Source of the DNA: CAVPJW01 sp963705525
GTDB taxonomy: Bacteria > Acidobacteriota > Vicinamibacteria > Vicinamibacterales > CAVPJW01
DNA: 64,000 nucleotides
NCBI GenBank assembly: GCA_963705525.1
Contig: CAVPJW010000007.1
Location: 806,001-870,000, forward strand
Direction of reading: 5' to 3'
The position numbers and the translations under genes were made by a program. The notes beneath the pieces are model-generated. The model searched no databases. It was not told the origin of the DNA and worked only from the letters and a program-made list of their open reading frames with translations. Below, piece by piece: positions 1 through 10,419 of the stretch. How positions within the stretch are numbered: the stretch's first letter is position 1; every line of letters starts with the position of its first letter.

Positions 1-1
1 A

Positions 2-220
2 ACAGCGTACGTTCCCCAACGGTATCCCGGCCGTTTGATCCTGTTCCGGGCGAGTGAGCAGCCGGATGGGTTTGATTACGATCCCTACATGGGATGGCAG
101 AATCTCGCCGCTGAAGTCGAGCTACAAGAGATTCCCGGCAATCGCCAAACCACCTACAAGGAGCCTCATGTCCAGGTCTTCGCCGAACGGCTGCGGGCTT
201 GTCTTGAGGAGATCAAGTAA
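2..220 (+). CDS. C-terminal end of an NRPS/PKS-type thioesterase (partial)
   Basis: The reading frame is open from the first bases of the window to a TAA at 218-220 and gives the last 72 residues of a protein whose start lies outside. The stretch YPGRLILFRA, followed about 40 residues later by EPHVQVFAERLRACLEE, matches the end of alpha/beta-hydrolase thioesterase domains that release products from nonribosomal peptide and polyketide synthetases. In that family the conserved late histidine that completes the Ser-Asp-His triad lies near this position, and here His occurs in the EPHV segment. The catalytic serine is outside the window, so activity cannot be judged. A free-standing type II thioesterase or another alpha/beta hydrolase is possible. 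The family assignment rests on a short tail. Confidence 0.55.
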   Translation, partial: TAYVPQRYPGRLILFRASEQPDGFDYDPYMGWQNLAAEVELQEIPGNRQTTYKEPHVQVFAERLRACLEEIK

Positions 221-313
221 GGGTGGTCGGATACCAATGGCCAGGTCATCATCCCATGGCTGCGCACGCACCTCCCGCCCTGGTAGCTCGTGTCGAGTTC
301 TCGCCAGCCCGGG

Positions 314-1668
314 TTACTTCAGCCCCAGGTTGTAGAGCGTCCCGGCATTTGCGCGCATCACCATCGTCGCGATTTCCTCGGCGCGGCCGCGGCTGACCTC
401 TCCGTTGCGGATCATGTCGGTGAGCGCCAGGGCGAGCGCCGCTTTCCCGTTCTTCGCGGCGATCCAGGCGGCCAGCTCCCAGCCCAGGTCCTGGCCGAGC
501 GCAGCGGCATCGGAACCGAACAGCACCTTCTCCGGATACTGTGTGAGCCAGCCCCTCAGCGCCTCGGCCAGCTTGGCAGGCGCATAAAGGAGCGTCATCG
601 CCGACATGTCCACATACACGTTCGGCTTCCAGAGCATCGCGCCTGCGTGAGCCGAATAGATGCCGCCACCATGAACGATGACGAAGTTCGTCTTGCGGAG
701 CGTCGGGTCGTTGAATATCGACTCGAGGAGCAACGGGTCAGCCCCGGCGGTGCGGAAGAAATTGCCGGCGCCTTCGAACGAATGGATGTGGACCGCCATC
801 CCGAGGCGGCCAGCCTCGCGCGCGATGTAGCGGAAGAGGAAGTCCTGGAGCGCCTTGTAGTCGGCGTGAGACGGCTCGCCGCCGCGGGCGTACTTCGCGT
901 AGATCTCGCTCGCCGTCCTCGGCCGGGACCTCCTCGAAGTCGAGCGTTCGGAGGTAGGCGGCCTCGAACTTCACCGCTACGCAGCCACTCTGCTGCTGCG
1001 CCTCGAGCGTGGGAATCAACACCGTCTTCAGATATCCGTCGAGTGTTTCGGGGCGCGTCGCGACCTTGAGATCGGACATGTAATGCTGAAGGAGCTTCTC
1101 TTCGAGAGGAAACAGCTTTTCGCGATCGGGCGACGCGGCGGCCTCGGCTTTCGTGGACAGTGGAAACATCAGCGCGTCCACGAACGAGACCCAGCGAAAA
1201 CGCGGCGGGGCGAGCCCCGGGCCCATGGCGACGCGGTTCGCGAGCAACACCTCCGTGCCAACCTGGTCCAGCACCCAGGCGGGGAAGTTGTCGCCCTGCT
1301 CCCTGGCGATACGCTGCATCGTGCCGCGCAGTTCGTTCATGTGCACGTCGCTCTTGTCGGCGTGTGGGTACTTGTAGAGCGCCTTGTAGGCAGCAACCCA
1401 GTCCGGGTTGTCCGGTCTGAGCGGCACGGGGATCTCGAACGGGAAGATCGCCTCGAGGGGCAACGCGTCTGCGTCCGCGTCGCCGGGAGCCACGCTGTTG
1501 GCATGGCTGTGGTTGTCCACCGTCCGGATTTTCCCGATGAACGCGGCGATCTCGGGGTCCGCACTCGACTGAGCGGCAGTCGGTGTCACGTCACCACGCG
1601 GGGATGGTTGCACAGGCCGACGCCGCACCGCCACAAGTGAGCAGAAACTATCGCGATCGCGCGCGACT

Positions 1669-1672
<4 letters not shown>
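314..1672 (-). CDS. Amidohydrolase-family (TIM-barrel) hydrolase, probably exported, two frameshifts
   Basis: A metal-dependent amidohydrolase-like protein of about 450 residues, pieced together from three frames. The N-terminal half has VDNHSHANS, which supplies the early His-x-His. The C-terminal half has AVHIHSFEG, FVIVHGGG and LFGSDAAALG, which supply the later histidines and the metal-binding Asp of the Amidohydro_2 type barrel. The substrate is unknown. One break is near 917, where a single extra base separates FEEVPAEDG from SEIYAKYARGG in the next frame. A second is near 1590, just after the start. I choose the ATG at 1672 because it overlaps the stop of the upstream kinase gene as ATGA and starts the hydrophobic stretch MKSRAIAIVSA, a plausible export signal. 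The junction implies co-translation with the kinase. Confidence 0.6.
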
Positions 1673-4083
<2,411 letters not shown>

Positions 4084-4162
4084 GTAGCGAGCTGATTCTA
4101 GCGGCGAGCGCAGGCCGGCAGAAGAAAATTGCGTTCTGTCTTTGGTGGTAGGCGGAGGAGTG

Positions 4163-4198
4163 CGGCTCTACGCACCGTGCGCGTGATGCGTAGAGCCG
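4163..4198 (-). terminator. Strong hairpin after the phytase-like gene
   Basis: The arms CGGCTCTACGCA (4163-4174) and TGCGTAGAGCCG (4187-4198) pair over 12 bases around a 12-nt loop. The hairpin lies 15 bases past the stop of the minus-strand phytase-like gene and before the kinase start, where a terminator is expected. There is no T-run after the stem in either direction, so it is either a Rho-independent terminator lacking a U-tract or an mRNA 3' stabilising structure. Confidence 0.5.
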
Positions 4199-4213
4199 TC
4201 CGAACGAACGGTT

Positions 4214-5611
4214 CTATTTGAGCGCCTTCAGGATGTCCCGGGGAAGAAGCGCGGGGAGCAGCACCTGCTGCCGCTGGAACGTGACGCCGGCGGCCGCGGT
4301 GTCGATGGCAAACGCATAGATCTGCGTCGGCAGCTCGGGAAACAGGTCGTTGTCGCTGAACACGTAGAGGAGCTGCCGGCCGTCCTTCAGGTTCGGACCC
4401 CACGCCAGTCCTTCAATCTTCTCCGCGATGACGTCTTTGATCGTCTGGTCGCGTTCACCTTGTAGACTCGGATCGAGCAGATCGATGAAGAGCGTCTTCG
4501 TCACCGGGACGATCGACGGATCGAGCGCACCCTGCGGAAGGACGTCGACGTCCGAGACGTCGGTCAGGCCAGGCTTCGCGAGATCGATCTTGTAGATGCG
4601 TTTCAGGTTCGGGCATCTGCGCGCTGTTCGGCGGAGTGGGCTTGAACGTTCGATTGTCGCGCTCGAGGACCAGGAACTCGTGATCGTTGATCGCCAGCAT
4701 GTCGTTGACGCCCCTGCCCTGATTGACGCAGGTCCATCACGTAGACGTACTCATGCGTCTTGCCGGTCAGAAGATCCACCGTCAGGATGCGATTGTTGAA
4801 TCCGACGCGACCGATCGTACGTTTGAATCGAGCCGTGATCCTGAAGCAGCGCGTTCTGCATGATGCCGACGAGTGTCCGGCCGTTCGGCGTGATCGTGAG
4901 GCCTTCCATCCCCCGGTTGGCCTGGCGGCCGGTGACGTTGAATCCGGGATACAGCTCGAGCGAGTTGCCACCCGGAGCGTCCAGATCGCCGCTTGGATGT
5001 CCGTTGACGGGGTCGAGCAGAAATCTGGACGGCACCTTGATGCGCCGCAGCAGACGACCGGTCGCGTCGAACTCGCGGATGTAGGGTCCGTATTCATCGG
5101 ACACGAAGAACGTCCCGAGGATGCCGACGGTCGCGCCTTCGGGATCGAACCGTCGCGTCAACGCGGGGTTGGTAGTGTCGAACGCGTAGGCATCGCCGAC
5201 GAAGTTCCTGTTGCGCTCGTCTCTGAGAAACCTGGTCGCCAGAAGCGTCGGCGTGATGTTGGGAAACGCCGCCGCGGTGTTTATTTTCAGACGCATGACA
5301 TGGAAGCGATCCAGATAGGGCACGTTGGTGCGGCCGTCGAATGGCCCGCGATCCGGCGTTGCCAGAAAAACGTCTTTGAATCCTGTGTAGGTGACGGCCG
5401 AGCCCAGGCCTCCGAGCGTGGCCTGGTCGATGCACACGGTGACATCGTCGCGCTGGCAAATCGGCAAGCCAGCCAGACCGGACAGATCGGAGGCGTCACC
5501 GGGAATGAACCCTGTCCCGATGAGCGTCACTCCAGGATTGACCGCCGAGATCGAGACGACGGCCGAGAAAGCAATCGACAAAACCAAACCTGCCAGCCAG
5601 CATCGCTTCAT
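4214..5611 (-). CDS. Secreted esterase-like/phytase-like beta-propeller protein, frameshifted
   Basis: About 465 residues across four reading-frame segments. The N-terminus MKRCWLAGLVLSIAFSAVVS is a clear signal peptide. The body has DLSGLAGL, GFKDVFLATPDRGPF, DGRTN, FVSDEYGPYIREFD, NRGMEGLTITPNGRTLV, and later DMLAINDHEFLVLERDN and KIEGLAWGP. This sequence of motifs is that of the esterase-like activity of phytase family (Pfam PF13449), six-bladed extracytoplasmic propellers of poorly known substrate. Frame changes fall near 4810, 4722 and 4612. The 4722 break is a single extra T that splits LRQ from QGRGVNDML. No neighbour points to a pathway, and the strong hairpin past the stop suggests a single-gene transcript. 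Confidence 0.7.
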
Positions 5612-5816
5612 GTGTCACTCCTTGGTCGGTGAACGAGGCGGGCGGCAGTCTATCGGGGCGAGTTCACCGTTCCGCGACGGCGCGATAACGGTACTGTGAC
5701 GGTCGAGATCAGCGAGTCTGGCAGACTACGGTTGGGACGTCGGGCTTAACGAGGGCCTTGCACATGGCTACGATTGCCCGGCCGCGACTCCAAAACCTGA
5801 GGTGGGCTGGCTTCGG

Positions 5817-6809
5817 TTACCGTTCGCTGTCGAGGACCCGCATCTGGTGCGCATCATAGCGGGTGCCCGCGACGGCGGTTGCCGGTATCGAATCTTCGAT
5901 GCGTTTCAGTTCTGCTGGTGACAAGTCAATCTGTACGGCGCCCATGGACTCCGCCAGCTGCGTCCTGGTCCGAGCGCCAACCAGGGCCACCATACTGGAG
6001 CTTTTCGCCAGGACCCAGGCGATCGCGAGTTGCGATGCGGTGACCCCTTTTTCTGCCGCGAGCCTGCGAAGGGTGTCGATGACAATTTCATTACGCTGGC
6101 GGTTCTCTTCCGTGAAGCGCGGCAGATGCGCGCGAAAGTCACCGGGCGAACTCGGCTTCGATCCGCTGAGGAGACCTCGCGAGAGCACCCCATAGGCGGT
6201 CACGCCTATGCCCAGCTCGGCGAGCACTGGAAAGATCTTTGCTTCAGGTCCCCGGCTGATCAGCGAGTACTCGATCTGCACATCACTGATCGGATGAACC
6301 GCATGGGCCCGACGGATCGTGTCTGGCCCGACTTCCGACAAACCGATGGCTCTCACGTAGCCGGCCTTTATGAGATCGGCAATTGCGCCGACCGTGTCCT
6401 CGATGGGAACGCTGGGATCGAGACGGCCCGGACGATAAATGTCGACGTGATCGAGCCCGAGACGCTGGAGGGTGTAAGCCAGAAACGTCTTCACGGCGAG
6501 TGGCCGCGTATCGATACCAAGCCAGTCGCCGGCTGGCCCTCGCAATGCGCCGAACTTGACCGACAAGAGCGCCTTGTCGCGACGATCGCTCAGCGCCTTG
6601 CCAATCAGGAGCTCGTTATGACCGGCTCCGTAGTAGTCGCCCGTGTCGAGCAGCGTCACGCCGCCGTCGAGCGCCGCGTGAATGGTGGCGATGCTTTCGC
6701 GTTCGTCCGCGCGACCGTACATGCCGGACATGCCCATGCATCCGAGCCCGATCGGGAATACCGTCGGACCCGCTGAGCCTAGTGACCGACGCGGGGTTGG
6801 GAGGTTCAT
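5817..6809 (-). CDS. Aldo/keto reductase
   Basis: A 330-residue TIM-barrel NADPH-dependent oxidoreductase, full length for the family. Seen: GLGCMGMSGMYG at the N-terminus, LLDTGDYYGAGHNE with the catalytic Asp and Tyr, LLSVKFG with the catalytic Lys, and a conserved back half (YVRAIGLSEVGPDTI, SQLAIAWVLAKS) that binds cofactor. The fourth catalytic position, normally QHRVDP, reads PGRLDP here, so the usual His is replaced by Gly. I recall related family members with Ala there, so this may be a subfamily trait rather than damage. It stands alone and is divergent from the pyruvate-kinase-like gene, with palindromes between them. The substrate is unknown. Confidence 0.9.
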   Translation of the reverse strand: MNLPTPRRSLGSAGPTVFPIGLGCMGMSGMYGRADERESIATIHAALDGGVTLLDTGDYYGAGHNELLIGKALSDRRDKALLSVKFGALRGPAGDWLGIDTRPLAVKTFLAYTLQRLGLDHVDIYRPGRLDPSVPIEDTVGAIADLIKAGYVRAIGLSEVGPDTIRRAHAVHPISDVQIEYSLISRGPEAKIFPVLAELGIGVTAYGVLSRGLLSGSKPSSPGDFRAHLPRFTEENRQRNEIVIDTLRRLAAEKGVTASQLAIAWVLAKSSSMVALVGARTRTQLAESMGAVQIDLSPAELKRIEDSIPATAVAGTRYDAHQMRVLDSER

Positions 6810-6873
6810 ATTTCGACATTAGATCGCCTGTTTCCGTTCGGCAAGCGCGCACCTCAGAGCCGGCGGCAGGGCT

Positions 6874-6906
6874 GTTTCAGTGAAACGATGCCGGCGATAT
6901 CGCCGG
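6874..6906. promoter_or_regulatory. Two adjacent palindromes in a divergent intergenic region
   Basis: GTTTCAGTGAAAC (6874-6886, six-base arms around one base) is followed four bases later by the perfect 16-bp palindrome CCGGCGATATCGCCGG (6891-6906). They lie between the divergent aldo/keto reductase and pyruvate-kinase-like genes, where dimeric regulators commonly bind. No regulator gene is adjacent, so assigning a protein would be guesswork. Confidence 0.4.
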
Positions 6907-7001
6907 ATTCCCGGCCACGCGAGCATGGCGTTACACAGGATTTACGAAGAGCTTCCGTCACTTCTGATATAGAGGGTGGGTGCCAAGCACTCTGACCTTC
7001 A

Positions 7002-8870
7002 TTGATCGGTGAGCTCGACGCGGTTCATCAGACAATGGCCCGGACCGAGAGCCGATGCGCAGCCTTTCTACAAACCATCCCCGAGGAGCAACGAGCGAGT
7101 GCGACGAATCTGCTGCACTATCTCGCACTGCGGCGGCACGACCTGAGGCGAGCGCAGCTGCAGCTCGCGTCGCTTGGGCTCTCATCGCTCGGCCGAACCG
7201 AGTCGCACGTCCGGTCGGGCCTTGAGGTGGTGCTCCAGGTCTTGCACGTCCTTCATGGCTCCGACTGGAACCCCTCGTGCGGTCCCGCAACCCTGACTGT
7301 CGACGCAGGCGAAGCGCTTCTCGCCGCGCATACCGACGCTCTGCTCGGACCGCCTCCGAATGGCCGCTCCGTTAGGATCATGGTGACCATGCCGAGCGAT
7401 GCGGGCACGGACTACCCTCTCGTTCGGGACCTCGTGGCCGCGGGCATGGATTGCATGCGTATCAACTGCGCTCACGACGACCCAGTCGTGTGGGAGGGCA
7501 TGATTCGCCACCTCGAGAAGGCGAAACGAGACTTGAAGCGACCCTGCAAGATCTGCATGGACATCGCCGGCCCCAAGCTGCGCACGGGCCCGATAGAGCT
7601 GGGACCCGCAATACTCAAGATCAAACCGCGGCGTGACGCAATCGGCAACGTGATTGCCCCCGCCGTGGTCGCGCTGGTTCCCGCATCCCAGATTGCAGCG
7701 GTCACCGCCAAGGTCGACGGAGTCGTGCCGCTCGATGGCGATATACCGTCCACTGTCAGTGTGGGCGATTTCATTGAATTCGAGGACACGCGCGGCCGGT
7801 CGCGCCGGTTCATCGTCCGTGCACGGGACGGCGCCGTCGTCGTGGCAGAACTGGAGCGGACCGCCTATATCGGCACGGGGACGATGTTGCATTTCACCGA
7901 TGGGTCGGCGGGCGCTTCGACCAGGCGGGTTATGGGGATCCGGCCCGTCGATCAGCGCCTGATTCTCAGGAAAGGCGATACGTTAATCCTTACGCCTGAC
8001 ACATTGCTGGGGAGACCTGCCATCTGCGATGAACTCGGCCGTGTGCTGGTGCCTCCACGCGTTGGTGTCACCCTGAGCGAAGTATTCGAGGACGTCCGGC
8101 CGGGGGAAGCGGTCTGGTTTGACGATGGGACGATTGGCGCGATCGTGCGCGCTGTCGACCCGCAACAGATCAACGTCGAGATCACTCACGCTCCAGCGAG
8201 TGGAGCGAAGCTCGCTGCCGGAAAGGGCATAAATCTGCCCGATACGCATCTGCGGCTCGGGGCCCTCACCGTCAAAGACCTTGACAACCTCGCATTTGTC
8301 GCCCGCTACGCCGACCTTGTCGGGTATTCCTTCGTACGTCGGGCAGAAGACATCCACCAGCTGCACTGCCGACTCGCCGAATTGCATGCCGAGCACCTCG
8401 GCATCGTGCTGAAGATCGAAACCCGGCACGCGTTCACCGAGCTGCCCAAGCTGCTCCTCGCGTGCATGCGCGCGGGACGCTTCGGCGTGATGATCGCGCG
8501 CGGCGACCTCGCGGTTGAGTGCGGCTTCGAACGGATGGCCGAGGTCCAGGAAGAGATCCTCTGGATCTGCGAAGCGGCACACACGCCGGTGATCTGGGCG
8601 ACGCAGGTGCTGGAATCCCTGGCAAAAACCGGGATGCCGTCGCGTGCGGAGGTGACCGATGCGGCCATGTCCGAGCGAGCCGAATGCGTGATGCTGAACA
8701 AGGGCCCTTACGTCCGCGACGCGGTCAGGACCCTCGACGACATTCTCCGGCGGATGCAGGCGCACCAGACCAAAAAGCGCGCGTTGCTGCGCCCGCTTCA
8801 GGTTGTGGACGCGCTCTTGTCCGAGCTCTCATCGCCGGAGATCGTTCCGCAATCGGCGACATCAGTCTAG
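7002..8870 (+). CDS. Pyruvate-kinase-like protein with N-terminal extension
   Basis: A 622-residue protein whose residues from about 125 on follow the pyruvate kinase barrel: VRIMVTMPSDAGTDY, GMDCMRINCAHDD, ICMDIAGPKLRTG, LKIETRHAF, GVMIARGDLAVECG, VIWATQVLESLAKTGMPSRAEVTDAAMSE. The last active-site block reads VMLNKGPY where classical enzymes have an ETA motif, and the usual allosteric C-terminal domain is missing. About 120 residues, rich in Arg and Leu, precede the barrel. This long variant occurs in several phyla as a second pyruvate-kinase-like gene, and its reaction is not settled. The start is TTG at 7002, or ATG at 7035 in the same frame. It precedes the redox two-component pair by about 130 bases, which hints at a functional link. 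Confidence 0.85.
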   Translation: MIGELDAVHQTMARTESRCAAFLQTIPEEQRASATNLLHYLALRRHDLRRAQLQLASLGLSSLGRTESHVRSGLEVVLQVLHVLHGSDWNPSCGPATLTVDAGEALLAAHTDALLGPPPNGRSVRIMVTMPSDAGTDYPLVRDLVAAGMDCMRINCAHDDPVVWEGMIRHLEKAKRDLKRPCKICMDIAGPKLRTGPIELGPAILKIKPRRDAIGNVIAPAVVALVPASQIAAVTAKVDGVVPLDGDIPSTVSVGDFIEFEDTRGRSRRFIVRARDGAVVVAELERTAYIGTGTMLHFTDGSAGASTRRVMGIRPVDQRLILRKGDTLILTPDTLLGRPAICDELGRVLVPPRVGVTLSEVFEDVRPGEAVWFDDGTIGAIVRAVDPQQINVEITHAPASGAKLAAGKGINLPDTHLRLGALTVKDLDNLAFVARYADLVGYSFVRRAEDIHQLHCRLAELHAEHLGIVLKIETRHAFTELPKLLLACMRAGRFGVMIARGDLAVECGFERMAEVQEEILWICEAAHTPVIWATQVLESLAKTGMPSRAEVTDAAMSERAECVMLNKGPYVRDAVRTLDDILRRMQAHQTKKRALLRPLQVVDALLSELSSPEIVPQSATSV

Positions 8871-9003
8871 TTCAGGCGTAAGATACCCCGCCCGACGATT
8901 CCCACATTCCCCACTTCATGCTTGCGATGGCCGTGCGGATCGACGCCTGGTCCCTGATATAACATTCTCAGGTTTCCGCGTTGATCATCCAGGGAGCGAC
9001 CTC

Positions 9004-10419
9004 GTGACCGCCACAGATCTCGTCGATCGACTCGCCGCGCATAAGACCGTCGCCGGCGCACCGCGCGGGGAGCTCGAGTGGCTGGCCGCGCACGGGTCTC
9101 TTAGACATCTCGACGAGGGAGAGGTGCTGAGCGCGAAGGGCGTGCCTATCGCGGGTCTGTATCTCGTGCTGACGGGCCAAATCGCCATTTTTGTCGACCG
9201 CGGCGCGGGCCGGCACAAAGTGCTGGAGTGGCGCGCCGGTGACGTCACCGGCATGCTCCCGTATTCCCGCCTGGTCAGTCCTCCAGGCGACTCGGTCGCC
9301 CAGGAGCCCTCGGAGATTCTCGCCGTGCCGTGCGCCGACCTCGCCGCGATGACTCGAGACTGTCCCGAGATCACGGCGATCCTCGTGCACAAGATGGTCG
9401 AGCGCGCGCGGGTCTTCACATCGAGCAGCCTGCAGGACGAGAAGATGGTCTCGCTCGGAAAGCTGTCCGCCGGTCTTGCTCACGAGTTGAACAATCCGGT
9501 CTCCGCTATCGCACGAAACGCGGCGCTGCTCGAGGACCGCCTGGAAGACGCCGAACAGGCCACTCGCGCGCTGGGTGCTGCGAGATTGACCGATCCGCAG
9601 CTCGCTGCCCTCGATACCGTGCGGGCATCCTGCCTCGCCGCGCATGCGGGCGGCGTGTTGTCTCCGATTCAACAGGCCGAGCGCGAGGATGCCATCGGCG
9701 ATTGGCTGGCGAATCACGGCGTCGACGCTTCCATTGCGGCACCGCTTGCGGACACTGCCGTGACAATCGACGCGCTCGATCAAATAGCCGCTGCCGTAAG
9801 CGGACCGCCGCTCGCCGCGGCGCTCCGGTCGGCGGCAGCCGGATGCGCGGTTCGGGGGATCGCCGCGGAGATGCAGGAGGCCGCGACGCGGATCACCGGC
9901 CTGGTCATGGCCATCAAGGGATTCACGCACATGGACCAGGCCAGCGTGGCGGAGCCGGTGGACCTGAAGTCGAGTCTCGCCAACACGGTCGTCGTGCTCA
10001 ATGCCAAAGCGCGATCGAAATCCGTCGCCGTGACCATCAACGTGCCGCTCGACCTTCCGCGCGTTCGCGGCTTCGTCGGCGAGCTCAACCAGATATGGGC
10101 GAATCTCATCGACAATGCGCTCGATGCCGCGCCCCAGGCCGGTCGCGTCGACGTGACCGCGAACTGCGAGCGGCACCGCGTTATCGTCCGCATCGTGGAC
10201 AACGGTGCGGGCATTCCACCGGGGATTCGCGAGCACCTGTTCGAACCCTTCATCACGAGCAAGCCGGTCGGCAAAGGCACCGGGATGGGCCTCGACATCG
10301 TCCGGCGCCTGATCATTCACAACGACGCCGAGATCGAGTTCGAGTCGGAGCCGGGCCGGACGGAATTCCGCGTCTCCCTTCCGATCGCCGAAGCCGGGAA
10401 GACCGGGGGAACACAGTGA
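9004..10419 (+). CDS. Cyclic-nucleotide-domain histidine kinase
   Basis: A soluble sensor kinase of 471 residues with no membrane helix. Residues 1-135 form a CRP/cNMP-binding beta-roll (LSAKGVPIAGLYLVLTGQIAIFVDR, WRAGDVTGMLPYSRL). The dimerisation helix carries the phospho-accepting His in KLSAGLAHELNNPVSAI at about residue 160. The C-terminal ATPase has NQIWANLIDNALDAA, VDNGAGIP, LFEPFITSK and GTGMGLDIV. GTG at 9004 is chosen because AGGGAG at 8991-8996 sits seven bases before it and the CRP-like domain starts there. The stop overlaps the start of the next gene as GTGA, so kinase and response regulator are translationally coupled. The beta-roll probably senses a ligand or redox state rather than a membrane stimulus. 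Confidence 0.92.
   Translation: MTATDLVDRLAAHKTVAGAPRGELEWLAAHGSLRHLDEGEVLSAKGVPIAGLYLVLTGQIAIFVDRGAGRHKVLEWRAGDVTGMLPYSRLVSPPGDSVAQEPSEILAVPCADLAAMTRDCPEITAILVHKMVERARVFTSSSLQDEKMVSLGKLSAGLAHELNNPVSAIARNAALLEDRLEDAEQATRALGAARLTDPQLAALDTVRASCLAAHAGGVLSPIQQAEREDAIGDWLANHGVDASIAAPLADTAVTIDALDQIAAAVSGPPLAAALRSAAAGCAVRGIAAEMQEAATRITGLVMAIKGFTHMDQASVAEPVDLKSSLANTVVVLNAKARSKSVAVTINVPLDLPRVRGFVGELNQIWANLIDNALDAAPQAGRVDVTANCERHRVIVRIVDNGAGIPPGIREHLFEPFITSKPVGKGTGMGLDIVRRLIIHNDAEIEFESEPGRTEFRVSLPIAEAGKTGGTQ

Noticed and set aside
8968..10320. A 450-codon minus-strand open frame
   Set aside because: Antisense of the histidine kinase, whose motifs are unambiguous.
9330..10415. Reading the regulator-reductase gene from an upstream start
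   Set aside because: The extra 362 codons overlap the kinase in another frame and are Arg-rich nonsense; GTG at 10416 begins the receiver domain exactly.
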